A DNA stretch of 64,000 bases. It comes from Gp6-AA40 sp036274155 (lineage in GTDB: Bacteria; Acidobacteriota; Vicinamibacteria; Vicinamibacterales; UBA2999). A model generated the notes under the pieces. The model was given only the letters and a program-made list of their open reading frames with translations, made no database searches and had not been told where the DNA came from. The stretch lies in the NCBI GenBank assembly GCA_036274155.1, contig DASUGH010000196.1, forward strand, positions 1-64,000. Direction: 5' to 3'. Below are positions 1 to 7,366 of this stretch, in pieces (position 1 is the first letter of the stretch; each line of letters begins with the position of its first letter). The translations under genes and the position numbers were made by a program.

Positions 1-608
1 ACGCGACCGTGATGAACGAGAACTACGCGCACCCGGCGATGCCCGAGGGCGCGCGCGAGGGAATCCTCAAGGGCATGTACCGCTTCCGGGCGTCCGAGAA
101 GAAGAAGGCCAAGGCGCGCGCGCAGCTGCTCGGCAGCGGCGCGATCCTCAACGAGACGCTCAAGGCGCAGCAGATACTCGAGCAGCAGTTCGACGTGGCT
201 GCCGACGTGTGGAGCGTGACGAGCTATCAGGAGCTCTATCGCGACGGTCATGCGGTGGAGCGCTGGAATCGCCTCCACCCGGGTGAAAAGCCGCGCGTGC
301 CGTGGGTGACCGCGTGCCTCGGTGGCAGCGAGGGCGTCATCGTATCGGCGTCCGACTACGTGAAAGCGATGGCGGACGGCATCGATCGCTGGCTGCCACG
401 CCGGCTGACCTCTCTCGGCACGGACGGCTTCGGCCGCAGCGAAGGACGGGCGTCGCTCCGCGACTTCTTCGAGGTCGACGCCAAGTTCATCGTGCAGGCG
501 ACGCTGAGCGAACTGGCGCGCGAAGGCGCCATCGACGCCGGCCTGGTCAAGAAGGCCACCAGGGACTTGGGAATCAATCCGGAGAAGCCGAACCCGGCGG
601 TGTCCTGA
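1..608 (+). CDS. aceE: Pyruvate dehydrogenase E1 component, C-terminal part (cut by window edge)
   Basis: The reading frame is open from base 3 and ends at a TGA at 606-608, so only about the last 200 residues are here. The segment begins ATVMNENYAHP, a stretch typical of the C-terminal domain of homodimeric (AceE-type) E1, followed by the LLGSGAILNE and VPWVTACLGG stretches of that domain. AceE decarboxylates pyruvate with thiamine diphosphate and acetylates the lipoyl groups of E2. aceF and lpd follow on the same strand, giving the usual PDH order. A gap of about 250 bp with a phrase-repeat array separates aceE from aceF, so the transcript may be interrupted there. The family assignment is firm; the N-terminal active-site half cannot be seen. 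Confidence 0.93.
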   Translation, partial: ATVMNENYAHPAMPEGAREGILKGMYRFRASEKKKAKARAQLLGSGAILNETLKAQQILEQQFDVAADVWSVTSYQELYRDGHAVERWNRLHPGEKPRVPWVTACLGGSEGVIVSASDYVKAMADGIDRWLPRRLTSLGTDGFGRSEGRASLRDFFEVDAKFIVQATLSELAREGAIDAGLVKKATRDLGINPEKPNPAVS

Positions 609-652
609 GGCACCGAGGCGAGTACACGGGAACGACGTTCACCGATCGATGG

Positions 653-848
653 ACCACACCGAGGCACAGAGGCACAGAGGTACGAATTTCAGCGACTCTA
701 GCTTCACGAACGACTTGGCCCGAAGCGCAGCTCCGGGCGATGTCACTTCCGCGAGTACTGGGCGGCCAGGACAAACCAATTTGTTTCTCGGTGCCTCGGT
801 GCCTCGGTGTGTGATGATCTCTGTGCCTCGTCGTTAGCCTCTGTGCCT
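653..848. repeat. Inverted array of CACCGAGG/CACAGAGG phrases between aceE and aceF
   Basis: At 653-680 the + strand carries tandem phrases of the form CACCGAGGCACAGAGG. At 788-848 it carries the opposite-strand form (GTGCCTCGGTGCCTCGG, then CTGTGCCTCG and CTCTGTGCCTC). The arms face each other across about 110 bp that show no gene. The right arm runs almost to the aceF start codon. The arms could pair in RNA or as a cruciform. This is one of four inverted phrase arrays in the window. Confidence 0.7.
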
Positions 849-856
849 CCGGGAGC

Positions 857-2347
857 GTGAGCGTGACCGAATTCAAAGTGCCCGAGCTCGGCGAGAACGT
901 CGAGAGCGCAGATGTCGCCCGCGTGCTCGTCAACGTCGGCGACACCATCAAGAAAGAGCAGCCGGTCCTCGAGCTCGAGACCGACAAGGCCACCATCGAG
1001 GTGCCGTCCTCCGTGGCCGGCGTCATCAAGGAAGTCAAGGTCAAGAAAGGCGAGAAGGTCCAGGTGGGGGCTGTGATCCTCACGGTGGACGACTCGGCGT
1101 CGGGCAACGGCGCCGGTGCCTCGGCCGCGGCGGCGAAGTCAGCCGAGTCCCAGGACACGAAGGGCGGCGAGGCGGCACAGCAGCCGAAAGAAGCGCCGTC
1201 GAAGGAAGCGCCGCCGAAAGAAGCGGCGCCGAAGGAAGCAGCGCCGAAGGAAGCGGCGCCGCCGCCTGCGGCTGCCGAGCGGCCCCCGGATCACAAGGTG
1301 CTCTCGATGCCCCAGCGTCCGACGGGCGCACGCGGGGAGGCCGTGGAAGGGCGTCAGACCCCGCCGCCGGAGGTCGCGCCGCCGCCGCGCCCCGATCGCG
1401 GGCCGGCCGCGCCGGCGTCTCCTTCCGTGCGCCGCCTGGCGCGCGAGATCGGCGTCGATATCAATCAGGTGCAGGGCTCCGGTCCCGCCGGACGAATTTC
1501 GCTCGACGATGTGAAGGACAATGCGCGGAGAGTGCTGACGAGCGTGGGGTCGGCGGCGCCGTCGGCCGGGGGCGCCGCGCGCGTACGCCCGCTGCCCGAC
1601 CTCCAGAAGTGGGGCGAGGTCGATCGCCAGCCGTGGAGCAACATCCGGCGCAGCACCGCGGAGCATCTGAGCTACGCCTGGAACGCCATTCCTCACGTCA
1701 CGCAGTTCGACAAGGCCGACGTGACGGCGCTCGAGGCGCTGCGCAAGGCGCACAAGGATCGCGTCGAGAAGGCGGGTGGCAATCTCACCGTGACCGCGAT
1801 TCTCGTCAAGGTGCTGGCCACGGCCGTCCGGCAGTTCCCGCAGTTCAACGCCTCGCTCGACACCGAGCGGGGCGAGATCGTCTACAGGAAATACGTGAAC
1901 ATCGGCGTGGCCGTCGACACCGATCGCGGCCTGCTCGTGCCGGTCGTCAGGAACGCCGATCGCAAGAACATCACCGAGATCGCTGTCGAGGTGAGCCAGC
2001 TGGCGGCGAAGGCGCGCGACCGCAAGCTGACGCTCGACGAGATGAGCGGCGGCGGCATGTCGATCTCGAATCTCGGCGGCATCGGCGGCACCTACTTCAC
2101 GCCGATCGTCAACTGGCCGGAGGTGGCGATTCTCGGCGTCTCGCGCGGGGCGATGGAGCCGGTCTGGGTGCCCTCGGGTACCGGCGCACAGTCGTCGGGC
2201 GCGGCGGGCCAGTTCGAACCGCGTCTGATGCTTCCGCTGTCGCTGTCGTACGACCACCGGGTGATCGACGGCGCGGACGCCATTCGCTTTCTCCGCTGGG
2301 TGGCCGAAGCGATCGAACAGCCCTTTCTTCTTTCCCTGATCGGCTGA
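857..2347 (+). CDS. aceF: Dihydrolipoamide acetyltransferase, E2 of pyruvate dehydrogenase
   Basis: E2 moves the acetyl group from E1 to CoA and forms the core of the complex. One lipoyl domain covers residues 1-76 with the lipoylated lysine in ETDKATIEV (Lys44). A long linker (about 90-175) is rich in Ala, Pro, Glu and Lys and includes tandem KEAAP units. An E3-binding domain follows near 178-212 (SPSVRRLAREIGV), then the catalytic domain ending in the active-site motif SYDHRVIDG (His467, Asp471). The length of 496 residues fits a one-lipoyl E2. The GTG start at 857 precedes the conserved VTEFKVPELGE. The stop overlaps the lpd ATG by one base, so the two are probably translationally coupled. 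LipA at 45.2 kb would supply the lipoyl group. Confidence 0.96.
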   Translation: MSVTEFKVPELGENVESADVARVLVNVGDTIKKEQPVLELETDKATIEVPSSVAGVIKEVKVKKGEKVQVGAVILTVDDSASGNGAGASAAAAKSAESQDTKGGEAAQQPKEAPSKEAPPKEAAPKEAAPKEAAPPPAAAERPPDHKVLSMPQRPTGARGEAVEGRQTPPPEVAPPPRPDRGPAAPASPSVRRLAREIGVDINQVQGSGPAGRISLDDVKDNARRVLTSVGSAAPSAGGAARVRPLPDLQKWGEVDRQPWSNIRRSTAEHLSYAWNAIPHVTQFDKADVTALEALRKAHKDRVEKAGGNLTVTAILVKVLATAVRQFPQFNASLDTERGEIVYRKYVNIGVAVDTDRGLLVPVVRNADRKNITEIAVEVSQLAAKARDRKLTLDEMSGGGMSISNLGGIGGTYFTPIVNWPEVAILGVSRGAMEPVWVPSGTGAQSSGAAGQFEPRLMLPLSLSYDHRVIDGADAIRFLRWVAEAIEQPFLLSLIG

Positions 2348-3750
2348 TGGCAGACGTGTCGGTTCAAGTAGCGGTCCTCGGTGCAGGACCGGGCGGGTAT
2401 GCGGCTGCATTCTACGCCGCCGATCTCGGCATGCAGGTGGCGCTCGTCGACGAGGAGAAGAACCCCGGCGGCGTCTGTCTCTACCGTGGCTGCATCCCCT
2501 CGAAGGCGCTGCTCCACGTCGCCAAGGTGATCGACGAGGCGCGCCACGCGAAGGCGTGGGGCGTGACCTTCGGCGAGCCCGCCGTAGACGTCGACAAGCT
2601 GCGTGCATTCAAGCAGGGCGTCGTCGACAAGCTGACATCCGGCGTGGGAAGCGTCGCCAGACTGCGGAAGGTCGCGTTCGTCCAGGGCCGCGCCACGCTG
2701 ACCGGCCCGAAGTCGATGACCGTTGCCGGGGCGTCGGGCAGTTCCACGCTGCGCTTCGAGCAGCTGATTCTGGCCACCGGATCACAGCCGGCGCGAATTC
2801 CGTCGCTGACGCTCGACAGCCCGCGGATGCTCGACTCGACGTCGGGCCTCGAGCTGCCGGATATTCCGAAAACCCTGCTGGTGATCGGGGGAGGCTATAT
2901 CGGCCTCGAGCTCGGCACCGTCTACGCCACGCTCGGCAGCAAGGTCTCGGTCGTGGAAATGACGCCGGGACTGCTGCCAGGCGCCGACCGCGATCTGGTC
3001 GGCGTGCTGGAGAAGCGGCTGAAGGGTCTCTTCTCGCAGATCATGCTGAACACACGCGTGGAGAAGGTGGCAGAGGAGAAGAGTGGCATCCGCGTCACCT
3101 TCAGCTCGGGCGAATCGGTCTTCGATCGGGTACTCGTCGCCGTGGGCCGTCGCCCGAACTCGAAAATCCCCGGGCTCGAAACGACCAGGGTCAAAGTCGA
3201 CGCGAAGGGCTTCGTCGAGACCGATCCGCAGCGGCGCACCGCTGAGCCGAACATCTTCGCCATCGGCGATGTCGTCGGGGAGCCGATGCTCGCGCACAAG
3301 GCCTCGCACGAGGCGCGCGTAGCCGTGGAAGCGATTGCCGGCCACAAGGCGGTCTTCGAGCCTGCGGCCATTCCGGCCGTCGTGTTCACCGACCCCGAGC
3401 TCGCATGGGCCGGTCTCACCGAGGCTCGAGCCCAGGCCGAAGGAGTCGACGTCGAGGTGGCAAAGTTCCCGTGGGGCGCTTCGGGCCGCGCTATCACGGT
3501 GGACAGACCCGAGGGGCTCACCAAGCTCGTGCTCGAGCCGAAGACCGGCCGCGTGCTCGGCGTCGGGATTGCCGGCAGCGGGGCGGGGGAGCTCATTGCC
3601 GAGGGCGTGCTCGCCATCGAGATGGCCGCAACGGCCGACGATCTCAAGCTGACCATCCATCCGCATCCGACACTTTCCGAAACACTCATGGAGAGCGCCG
3701 AGGTATTCTTCGGCCAGAGCACGCACGTCTACAGGCCGCGGAAGAAGTGA
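2347..3750 (+). CDS. lpdA: Dihydrolipoyl dehydrogenase, E3
   Basis: This flavoprotein reoxidises dihydrolipoamide on E2 using NAD+. The protein has 467 residues. Visible features in order are the FAD-binding GAGPGG (12-17), the redox-active disulfide in GGVCLYRGCIPSK (Cys43 and Cys48), the NAD-binding GGGYIGLELG, a second FAD motif around NIFAIGDVVGEPMLAHKA, and the C-terminal dimer-interface active site HPHPTLSE. The ATG at 2347 overlaps the aceF stop codon, which fixes the start; an open frame runs further upstream but lies inside aceF. It is the last gene of the operon and is followed by repeats. Confidence 0.96.
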   Translation: MADVSVQVAVLGAGPGGYAAAFYAADLGMQVALVDEEKNPGGVCLYRGCIPSKALLHVAKVIDEARHAKAWGVTFGEPAVDVDKLRAFKQGVVDKLTSGVGSVARLRKVAFVQGRATLTGPKSMTVAGASGSSTLRFEQLILATGSQPARIPSLTLDSPRMLDSTSGLELPDIPKTLLVIGGGYIGLELGTVYATLGSKVSVVEMTPGLLPGADRDLVGVLEKRLKGLFSQIMLNTRVEKVAEEKSGIRVTFSSGESVFDRVLVAVGRRPNSKIPGLETTRVKVDAKGFVETDPQRRTAEPNIFAIGDVVGEPMLAHKASHEARVAVEAIAGHKAVFEPAAIPAVVFTDPELAWAGLTEARAQAEGVDVEVAKFPWGASGRAITVDRPEGLTKLVLEPKTGRVLGVGIAGSGAGELIAEGVLAIEMAATADDLKLTIHPHPTLSETLMESAEVFFGQSTHVYRPRKK

Positions 3751-3823
3751 GCGGCTCGGGATCGGGATCCGGGATCCGGGGCTCGGGACTCGGGGCTCGG
3801 GGCTCGGGGCCCGGGATCCGGGT
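3751..3823. repeat. Low-complexity GGGGCTCGG / GGGATCCGG array
   Basis: Directly after the lpd stop, variants of the 9-base phrases GGGATCCGG and GGGGCTCGG repeat about eight times. GATCC-containing phrases at both ends make the array partly palindromic. No coding sense was seen. It resembles in style the other short-phrase arrays of the window but has a different phrase. Confidence 0.7.
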
Positions 3824-3837
3824 CCGATCGTCGCTCC

Positions 3838-3855
3838 GCCGAGCTGAAGCTCGGC
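3838..3855. repeat. CTNNAG-core palindrome
   Basis: The arms GCCGAGCT and AGCTCGGC flank the dinucleotide GA and are perfectly complementary. The sequence CGCTGCGAA follows. The same palindrome starts the repeat block at 34768. Confidence 0.75.
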
Positions 3856-3908
3856 GCTGCGAAGGATCCTTGCAGACGCTGCGAACATTCACACGCGGGA
3901 GACACGCC

Positions 3909-4964
3909 GTGAAGCATGCACTCGCCGGAATCGTCGCTGCCGCGTCGATCTCAATCGCCATTGCTGCGCAGGCGCCGCCGGCTGCCATCGTCGCCACCAA
4001 CAACCCGGAGGTCGATCGACATGTGGCCGCCGCGAAGGCGGCTGCCGGCAGCAACTGGGGAGGCCTCTACACCGCTGTCTGTGGTGACGCGGTCGGCTTC
4101 ACACAGCCGGCGGCGCCGCGCGGTGGTGGCGCGGGCCGCGGGGCCAGGGGTGGCGGGGCGCGTCGCGGCGGTGGTGGCGGGGCCGCGCCCGGCGGTCCGC
4201 CGCGCGAGTCGTGGCACGCCGAACCGGTCAAGGTCTTCGACAACCTGTACTACGTCGGGATGACCGAGTATTCCGCGTGGGCAATCACAACCTCGGACGG
4301 CATCATCCTGCTCGACGCGATCTACGACTATTCAGTCGAGGACGAGGTCACGGGCGGTTTGAAGACACTCGGCCTCGATCCCCGGACCATCAAGTACGTG
4401 ATCGTGAGCCATGGTCACCTCGATCACGCCGGCGGCGCGAAGTATCTGCAGGACACGTACGGCGCGAAGCTGATCATGTCGGCAGCCGACTACGATCTGC
4501 TGGATCAGCAGAACCCGTCGTGGAAGCCGAAGCGCGACATGGTGGCGACCGATGGCATGAAGCTGACGCTCGGCGATACGACGCTGACCCTTTATCTCAC
4601 GCCGGGACACACGCTCGGCACCATCTCCACGATCATCCCGCTGCGCGACGGTGCGGCGCGGCATACGGCGGCCGCCTGGGGCGGCACCCGGTTCAACTTC
4701 GGGCGAAACAGCGAGCAGCTCACCATGTATGCCAAATCGGCCGAGCGCTTTCGCGACATCGCCGCCGCCGCCAAAGCCGACGTGCTGCTCTCGAATCACA
4801 CCGAGTTCGACGGCAGCAAGACGAAGCTGCCCGCAGTGATGACCCGCAAGCCTGGGGCGCCACACCCGTACGTCGTGGGTACCGACGGCGTGAGAGGGTA
4901 TCTGACGATTGCAAACGAGTGCGGTCAAGCCGCCGTAGCGGCCGTGTCGCAGCCGGCACAGTAG
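3909..4964 (+). CDS. Secreted metallo-beta-lactamase-fold hydrolase, subclass B3-like
   Basis: A GTG start at 3909 follows a GGAG at 3897-3900 and gives a clear signal peptide (residues 1-21, ending AIAAQA). The frame is open much further upstream, but that part reads through repeats. The metallo-beta-lactamase fold is shown by the zinc motif HGHLDHAGG (His168, His170, Asp172, His173), then TPGHTLG and a late SNHTEFD histidine. This pattern fits subclass B3 beta-lactamases and related periplasmic hydrolases, which hydrolyse beta-lactams or other substrates with two zinc ions. Residues 71-98 form a Gly/Arg-rich low-complexity insert before the catalytic domain, absent from standard B3 enzymes. 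Real beta-lactamase activity cannot be judged from sequence. Confidence 0.85.
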   Translation: MKHALAGIVAAASISIAIAAQAPPAAIVATNNPEVDRHVAAAKAAAGSNWGGLYTAVCGDAVGFTQPAAPRGGGAGRGARGGGARRGGGGGAAPGGPPRESWHAEPVKVFDNLYYVGMTEYSAWAITTSDGIILLDAIYDYSVEDEVTGGLKTLGLDPRTIKYVIVSHGHLDHAGGAKYLQDTYGAKLIMSAADYDLLDQQNPSWKPKRDMVATDGMKLTLGDTTLTLYLTPGHTLGTISTIIPLRDGAARHTAAAWGGTRFNFGRNSEQLTMYAKSAERFRDIAAAAKADVLLSNHTEFDGSKTKLPAVMTRKPGAPHPYVVGTDGVRGYLTIANECGQAAVAAVSQPAQ

Positions 4965-4976
4965 CTGTTTCGCAGC

Positions 4977-5024
4977 ACCGAGCTTTAGCTCGGTGAATTC
5001 GCAGCGCCAGGCTTCAGCCTGGCG
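4977..5024. repeat. Two adjacent CTNNAG-core palindromes
   Basis: ACCGAGCT-TT-AGCTCGGT (4977-4994) and CGCCAGGCT-TC-AGCCTGGCG (5005-5024) are both perfect. TTCGCAGCG lies between them, the complement of the CGCTGCGAA that follows the palindrome at 3838. They fill the gap between two genes for exported proteins. Confidence 0.8.
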
Positions 5025-5044
5025 GGACAAACGAAAGGACCCGA

Positions 5045-5488
5045 ATGCGCACACTTGTCAGTCTTGCCGCCGCACTCTGCCTGGCGACATCTGCTCTCGC
5101 CGCCCAGGGGGCGCGGAAACCCGTTCCCGCTCCCGCCGACGTCAAGGCACCTCCGGCCACGGCAAAGAAGACCGCATCCGGTCTGGCTTCACGGGTCATC
5201 AGGGCAGGCAAGGGCAAGACGCACCCCGGCCCGACCGACATCGTCACGGTCTTGTACACGGGCTGGCAGACCGACGGACGGATGTTCGATACGTCCGGCA
5301 CGGATCCGGTTTCGTTCGGACTCGACGAGGTCATCAAGGGGTGGACCGAAGGGGTGCAGCTCATGACCACCGGCGAGAAGCGTCGATTCTGGATCCCCGT
5401 GGAGCTGGCCTACAACAACCGCCCGAACAAGCCGGTGGGCATGCTCGTCTTCGACATCGAGCTGCTGTCGTTCAAGCCGGCGAACTAA
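5045..5488 (+). CDS. Exported FKBP-type peptidyl-prolyl cis-trans isomerase
   Basis: The 147-residue protein starts with a signal peptide (about 1-20, cleaved near ALAAQG) and a short Pro/Ala-rich spacer. The FKBP domain covers about 48-146, with VTVLYTGWQTDGRMFDTS, EVIKGWTEGVQLM, GEKRRFWIP and the closing VFDIELLSF, the order seen in FKBP-family isomerases. It would catalyse prolyl isomerisation during folding of periplasmic proteins. An AAAGGA sequence upstream of the ATG supports the start. A large stem-loop follows the gene. The family is clear; the client proteins are unknown. Confidence 0.92.
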   Translation: MRTLVSLAAALCLATSALAAQGARKPVPAPADVKAPPATAKKTASGLASRVIRAGKGKTHPGPTDIVTVLYTGWQTDGRMFDTSGTDPVSFGLDEVIKGWTEGVQLMTTGEKRRFWIPVELAYNNRPNKPVGMLVFDIELLSFKPAN

Positions 5489-5499
5489 GCCCTGAGCAA

Positions 5500-5578
5500 A
5501 CCTGAGTTGAGCCCGTTGCAGCCGGTTTTGCGCCCAGGGCGTTGGCGCAAAACAGGCGGGGCGTGGCTCAACACAGGT
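5500..5578. terminator. Two-level stem-loop after the FKBP gene
   Basis: The outer arms at 5500-5513 and 5565-5578 pair over 14 bases with one mismatch. The inner arms TTTTGCGCC (5526-5534) and GGCGCAAAA (5544-5552) pair perfectly. There is no T-run after it, so it could equally be a repeat element or structured RNA. Confidence 0.5.
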
Positions 5579-5722
5579 GAGTCGAAGGGTGAACGAAAAC
5601 CGGTCCTCCGCGTCGCCAACGAACGGGGGGACCGGCGATATCTCGGCACGCGCGGGCGCCGTCATCGCCGCAAGCCCGCGGACTGGGTCCGACGCGGGAA
5701 GCCGCGCCCCGACGCCACCTCA

Positions 5723-5740
5723 ACCGGTTATACTATCGGT
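5723..5740 (+). promoter_or_regulatory. Promoter and possible operator of the toxin-antitoxin pair
   Basis: A near-consensus -10 box TATACT (5729-5734) sits six bases before the ATG at 5741, so the transcript should begin at or next to the start codon (leaderless). The box lies inside an imperfect palindrome with ACCG and CGGT ends, a likely operator for autoregulation by the RHH antitoxin (inference). Confidence 0.55.
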
Positions 5741-5977
5741 ATGAAAACAGCCGTGTCGATCCCTGACGAGGTGTTCGAGAAAGTCGAGCGGCTCGCCCGG
5801 CGCGAAGGCCGTTCGCGGAGTGAAGTCTTCAGCGCCGCCCTCGCGGAGTACGTCGCGCGCCACGCGCCCGACGAGGTCACCGACGCAATGAATCGCGTCT
5901 GTGCCGAGGTCGGTGACCAACCCGACGGCTTCGTCACCGCTGCAGGACGCCGCGTCCTGGAAAGAACCGAGTGGTGA
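5741..5977 (+). CDS. Ribbon-helix-helix antitoxin
   Basis: The 78-residue protein begins MKTAVSIPDEVFEKVERLA, the N-terminal strand and first helix of a ribbon-helix-helix (MetJ/Arc, CopG-like) DNA-binding domain, followed by RSRSEVFSAALAEYV. The C-terminal half, rich in acidic residues, would wrap the toxin. Such antitoxins neutralise their partner and repress their own operon. The ATG at 5741 is supported by the domain start and by the promoter six bases before it; an open frame upstream shows no similarity to anything. The mazF-like gene overlaps its end, the normal antitoxin-first order. Confidence 0.88.
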   Translation: MKTAVSIPDEVFEKVERLARREGRSRSEVFSAALAEYVARHAPDEVTDAMNRVCAEVGDQPDGFVTAAGRRVLERTEW

Positions 5978-6315
5978 TCTCCCAAGGGGAGATTTGGTGG
6001 GCCGATATCCCGCCGCCAGCCCGCTCTGAGCCGGGTTTTCGCAGACCCGTCGTCGTCGTTCAGGGCGATGCGCTGAACCGCAGCCGGATCGCAACCGTGG
6101 TCTGTGTTCCGTTGACGAGCAATCTGAAATGGGCGGACGCGCCCGGCAATGTGCTCCTCGCTGCGCGCTCAACCAGTCTACGGAAGGATTCCGTGGCAAA
6201 CGTCTCGCAGATTGTCGCGCTGGATAGAACGTTTCTCACTGAACGCGTCGGCAAACTGTCCGCCGCCAAGGTGGAGCTGTTGCTCGCCGGCATCGATGTC
6301 GTCCTTGGCCGATGA
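5971..6315 (+). CDS. mazF: MazF/PemK-family toxin endoribonuclease
   Basis: The 114-residue protein has the family layout: an early QGEIWWADIPPP strand, GFRRPVVVVQGDALN with the conserved arginine, TVVCVPLTSN, and SVANVSQIVALDRTFL with the conserved serine. MazF toxins cut mRNA at short sequences and arrest growth when the antitoxin is degraded. The start is one of two adjacent GTG codons at 5971 and 5974, both overlapping the end of the antitoxin gene, so translation is coupled. The length and motifs are complete, so the toxin is probably active. Confidence 0.92.
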   Translation: MVISQGEIWWADIPPPARSEPGFRRPVVVVQGDALNRSRIATVVCVPLTSNLKWADAPGNVLLAARSTSLRKDSVANVSQIVALDRTFLTERVGKLSAAKVELLLAGIDVVLGR

Positions 6316-6719
6316 GGTGGCTGTCGCTTGATTAGCCTTCGTTCAACTGGACGTATCACCTGCCAGGCACCGTCTTCGAAAGGGCAACTGGTTGGAGCCG
6401 CGTGACCGTAGCCGGGCCGCGGATCGTCTTTCGTGGGGCGAGCAGGCGATGTTGCAATTCAGTTTCAAGACGATAGATCGGACGGATCGAGGCTCTGTCC
6501 TTGACGGAATCCCCGTTATGCGACGCTACCTGCTCCCCCCCGGCACGTGTGATGTGCGCCTCGCGATCGAGCCCGGGCTGGGCCACAACATTCCGGTGAC
6601 GTCGGTGGCGTTTCGAGAACGGGGAGCCTTCGTGCACGAACTCGCATCGCCCGTGAACCCGAACGTTCGGGGTTGTCGCCGCAACGGAGCAAGTAGACCC
6701 GTCAACACGATCGATTCTT
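6316..6719. other. Gene-free stretch between mazF and the cupin gene
   Basis: About 400 bases hold several overlapping open frames on both strands, none with a recognisable domain, ribosome site or consistent codon use. No repeat was seen. It may be the decayed remains of a gene or an unrecognised regulatory region. Confidence 0.4.
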
Positions 6720-6748
6720 CCGCAGCCCGGTCATCTGCCGGGCTGCGG
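6720..6748 (-). terminator. Perfect 11-bp hairpin downstream of the cupin gene
   Basis: CCGCAGCCCGG (6720-6730) and CCGGGCTGCGG (6738-6748) are exact complements with a 7-base loop, 12 bases after the cupin stop codon. No T-run follows on the minus strand. Confidence 0.6.
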
Positions 6749-6760
6749 CTTGCCGAGCGG

Positions 6761-7294
6761 TTACTGACAGGCCGGAGGCGCGGACTCGTCGGTGCGGACC
6801 GATCCTCCCGGCGGGACGTCGAAATAGGTGACCCACACTTCGGCGTTCTCCGCGGCACTCAAGTTGACGCCGAGGTGTACGTGGCCCTGGCCGGGTTCGA
6901 GAAACGCCTTTCCGGCCGCATACGTCTGACTTTCGCACGCGCCCGACTCCCCCGAGTACAACGTCAGCGCACCTGACTTGATGAGCGCCAGCGCCGGTCC
7001 CGGATGGCTGTGCCAGCCCGTCTGCCCCCCGGGCGCGAGGATGATCTGCTGCATCACCGTTTGCTTTGTGCCAGTCACGTGAATGACCTCCTCGCCCCCT
7101 TTTTCCACTTTGAATTTCATGTCCACCGGCACGAGAAAGACTCCGCGCGCCAGGATCGTTCCACTCAGGACGCCTGACGGCGCCGTTGCCAGTGCCACGC
7201 CGGTAAGAGCCGTCACGCAGATCGACACGCCAATGCGAGCACCAGCCGGCGCCTGGACCTCAGGATTCCGCGCATTTTTTGACCTCCTTGGCAT
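6761..7294 (-). CDS. Exported cupin-domain protein
   Basis: The 177-residue protein has a hydrophobic segment near 25-50 (VSICVTALTGVALA) that may act as a signal peptide or anchor. The single cupin domain at about 70-170 shows GGQTGWHSHPGPALALI and later GQGHVHLGVN, supplying the histidines of the usual cupin metal site. The function is unknown; small cupins of this form bind metals or act as dioxygenases or sensors. The start at 7294 is a choice among few candidates, and the first 20 residues are charged, so the true start may be internal. It is convergent with mazF and shares the upstream region with the end of the LuxR-type gene. Confidence 0.8.
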   Translation of the reverse strand: MPRRSKNARNPEVQAPAGARIGVSICVTALTGVALATAPSGVLSGTILARGVFLVPVDMKFKVEKGGEEVIHVTGTKQTVMQQIILAPGGQTGWHSHPGPALALIKSGALTLYSGESGACESQTYAAGKAFLEPGQGHVHLGVNLSAAENAEVWVTYFDVPPGGSVRTDESAPPACQ

Positions 7295-7317
7295 GTGGCG
7301 GGTGAGCCACGGCGCGG

Positions 7318-7361
7318 ACTGTAGTGCGAGGGAACTGCGCGGGAATCCGTACGAGTACGGA
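7318..7361 (-). promoter_or_regulatory. Predicted cupin promoter with perfect palindrome
   Basis: On the minus strand TACAGT (7323-7318) is a good -10 box. Upstream lies the perfect palindrome TCCGTAC-GA-GTACGGA (7346-7361), about where a -35 region or operator would be. It lies between the cupin gene and the LuxR-type regulator gene, which makes that regulator a candidate ligand (inference). Confidence 0.45.
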
Positions 7362-7366
7362 CGTCG

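Noticed and set aside
1139..2608. 489-codon minus-strand frame across aceF and the start of lpd
   Set aside because: Arg-rich shadow of well-recognised genes on the + strand.
6392..6976. 194-codon + strand frame after mazF
   Set aside because: It overlaps the cupin gene on the other strand, and its unique part shows no domain or plausible start.
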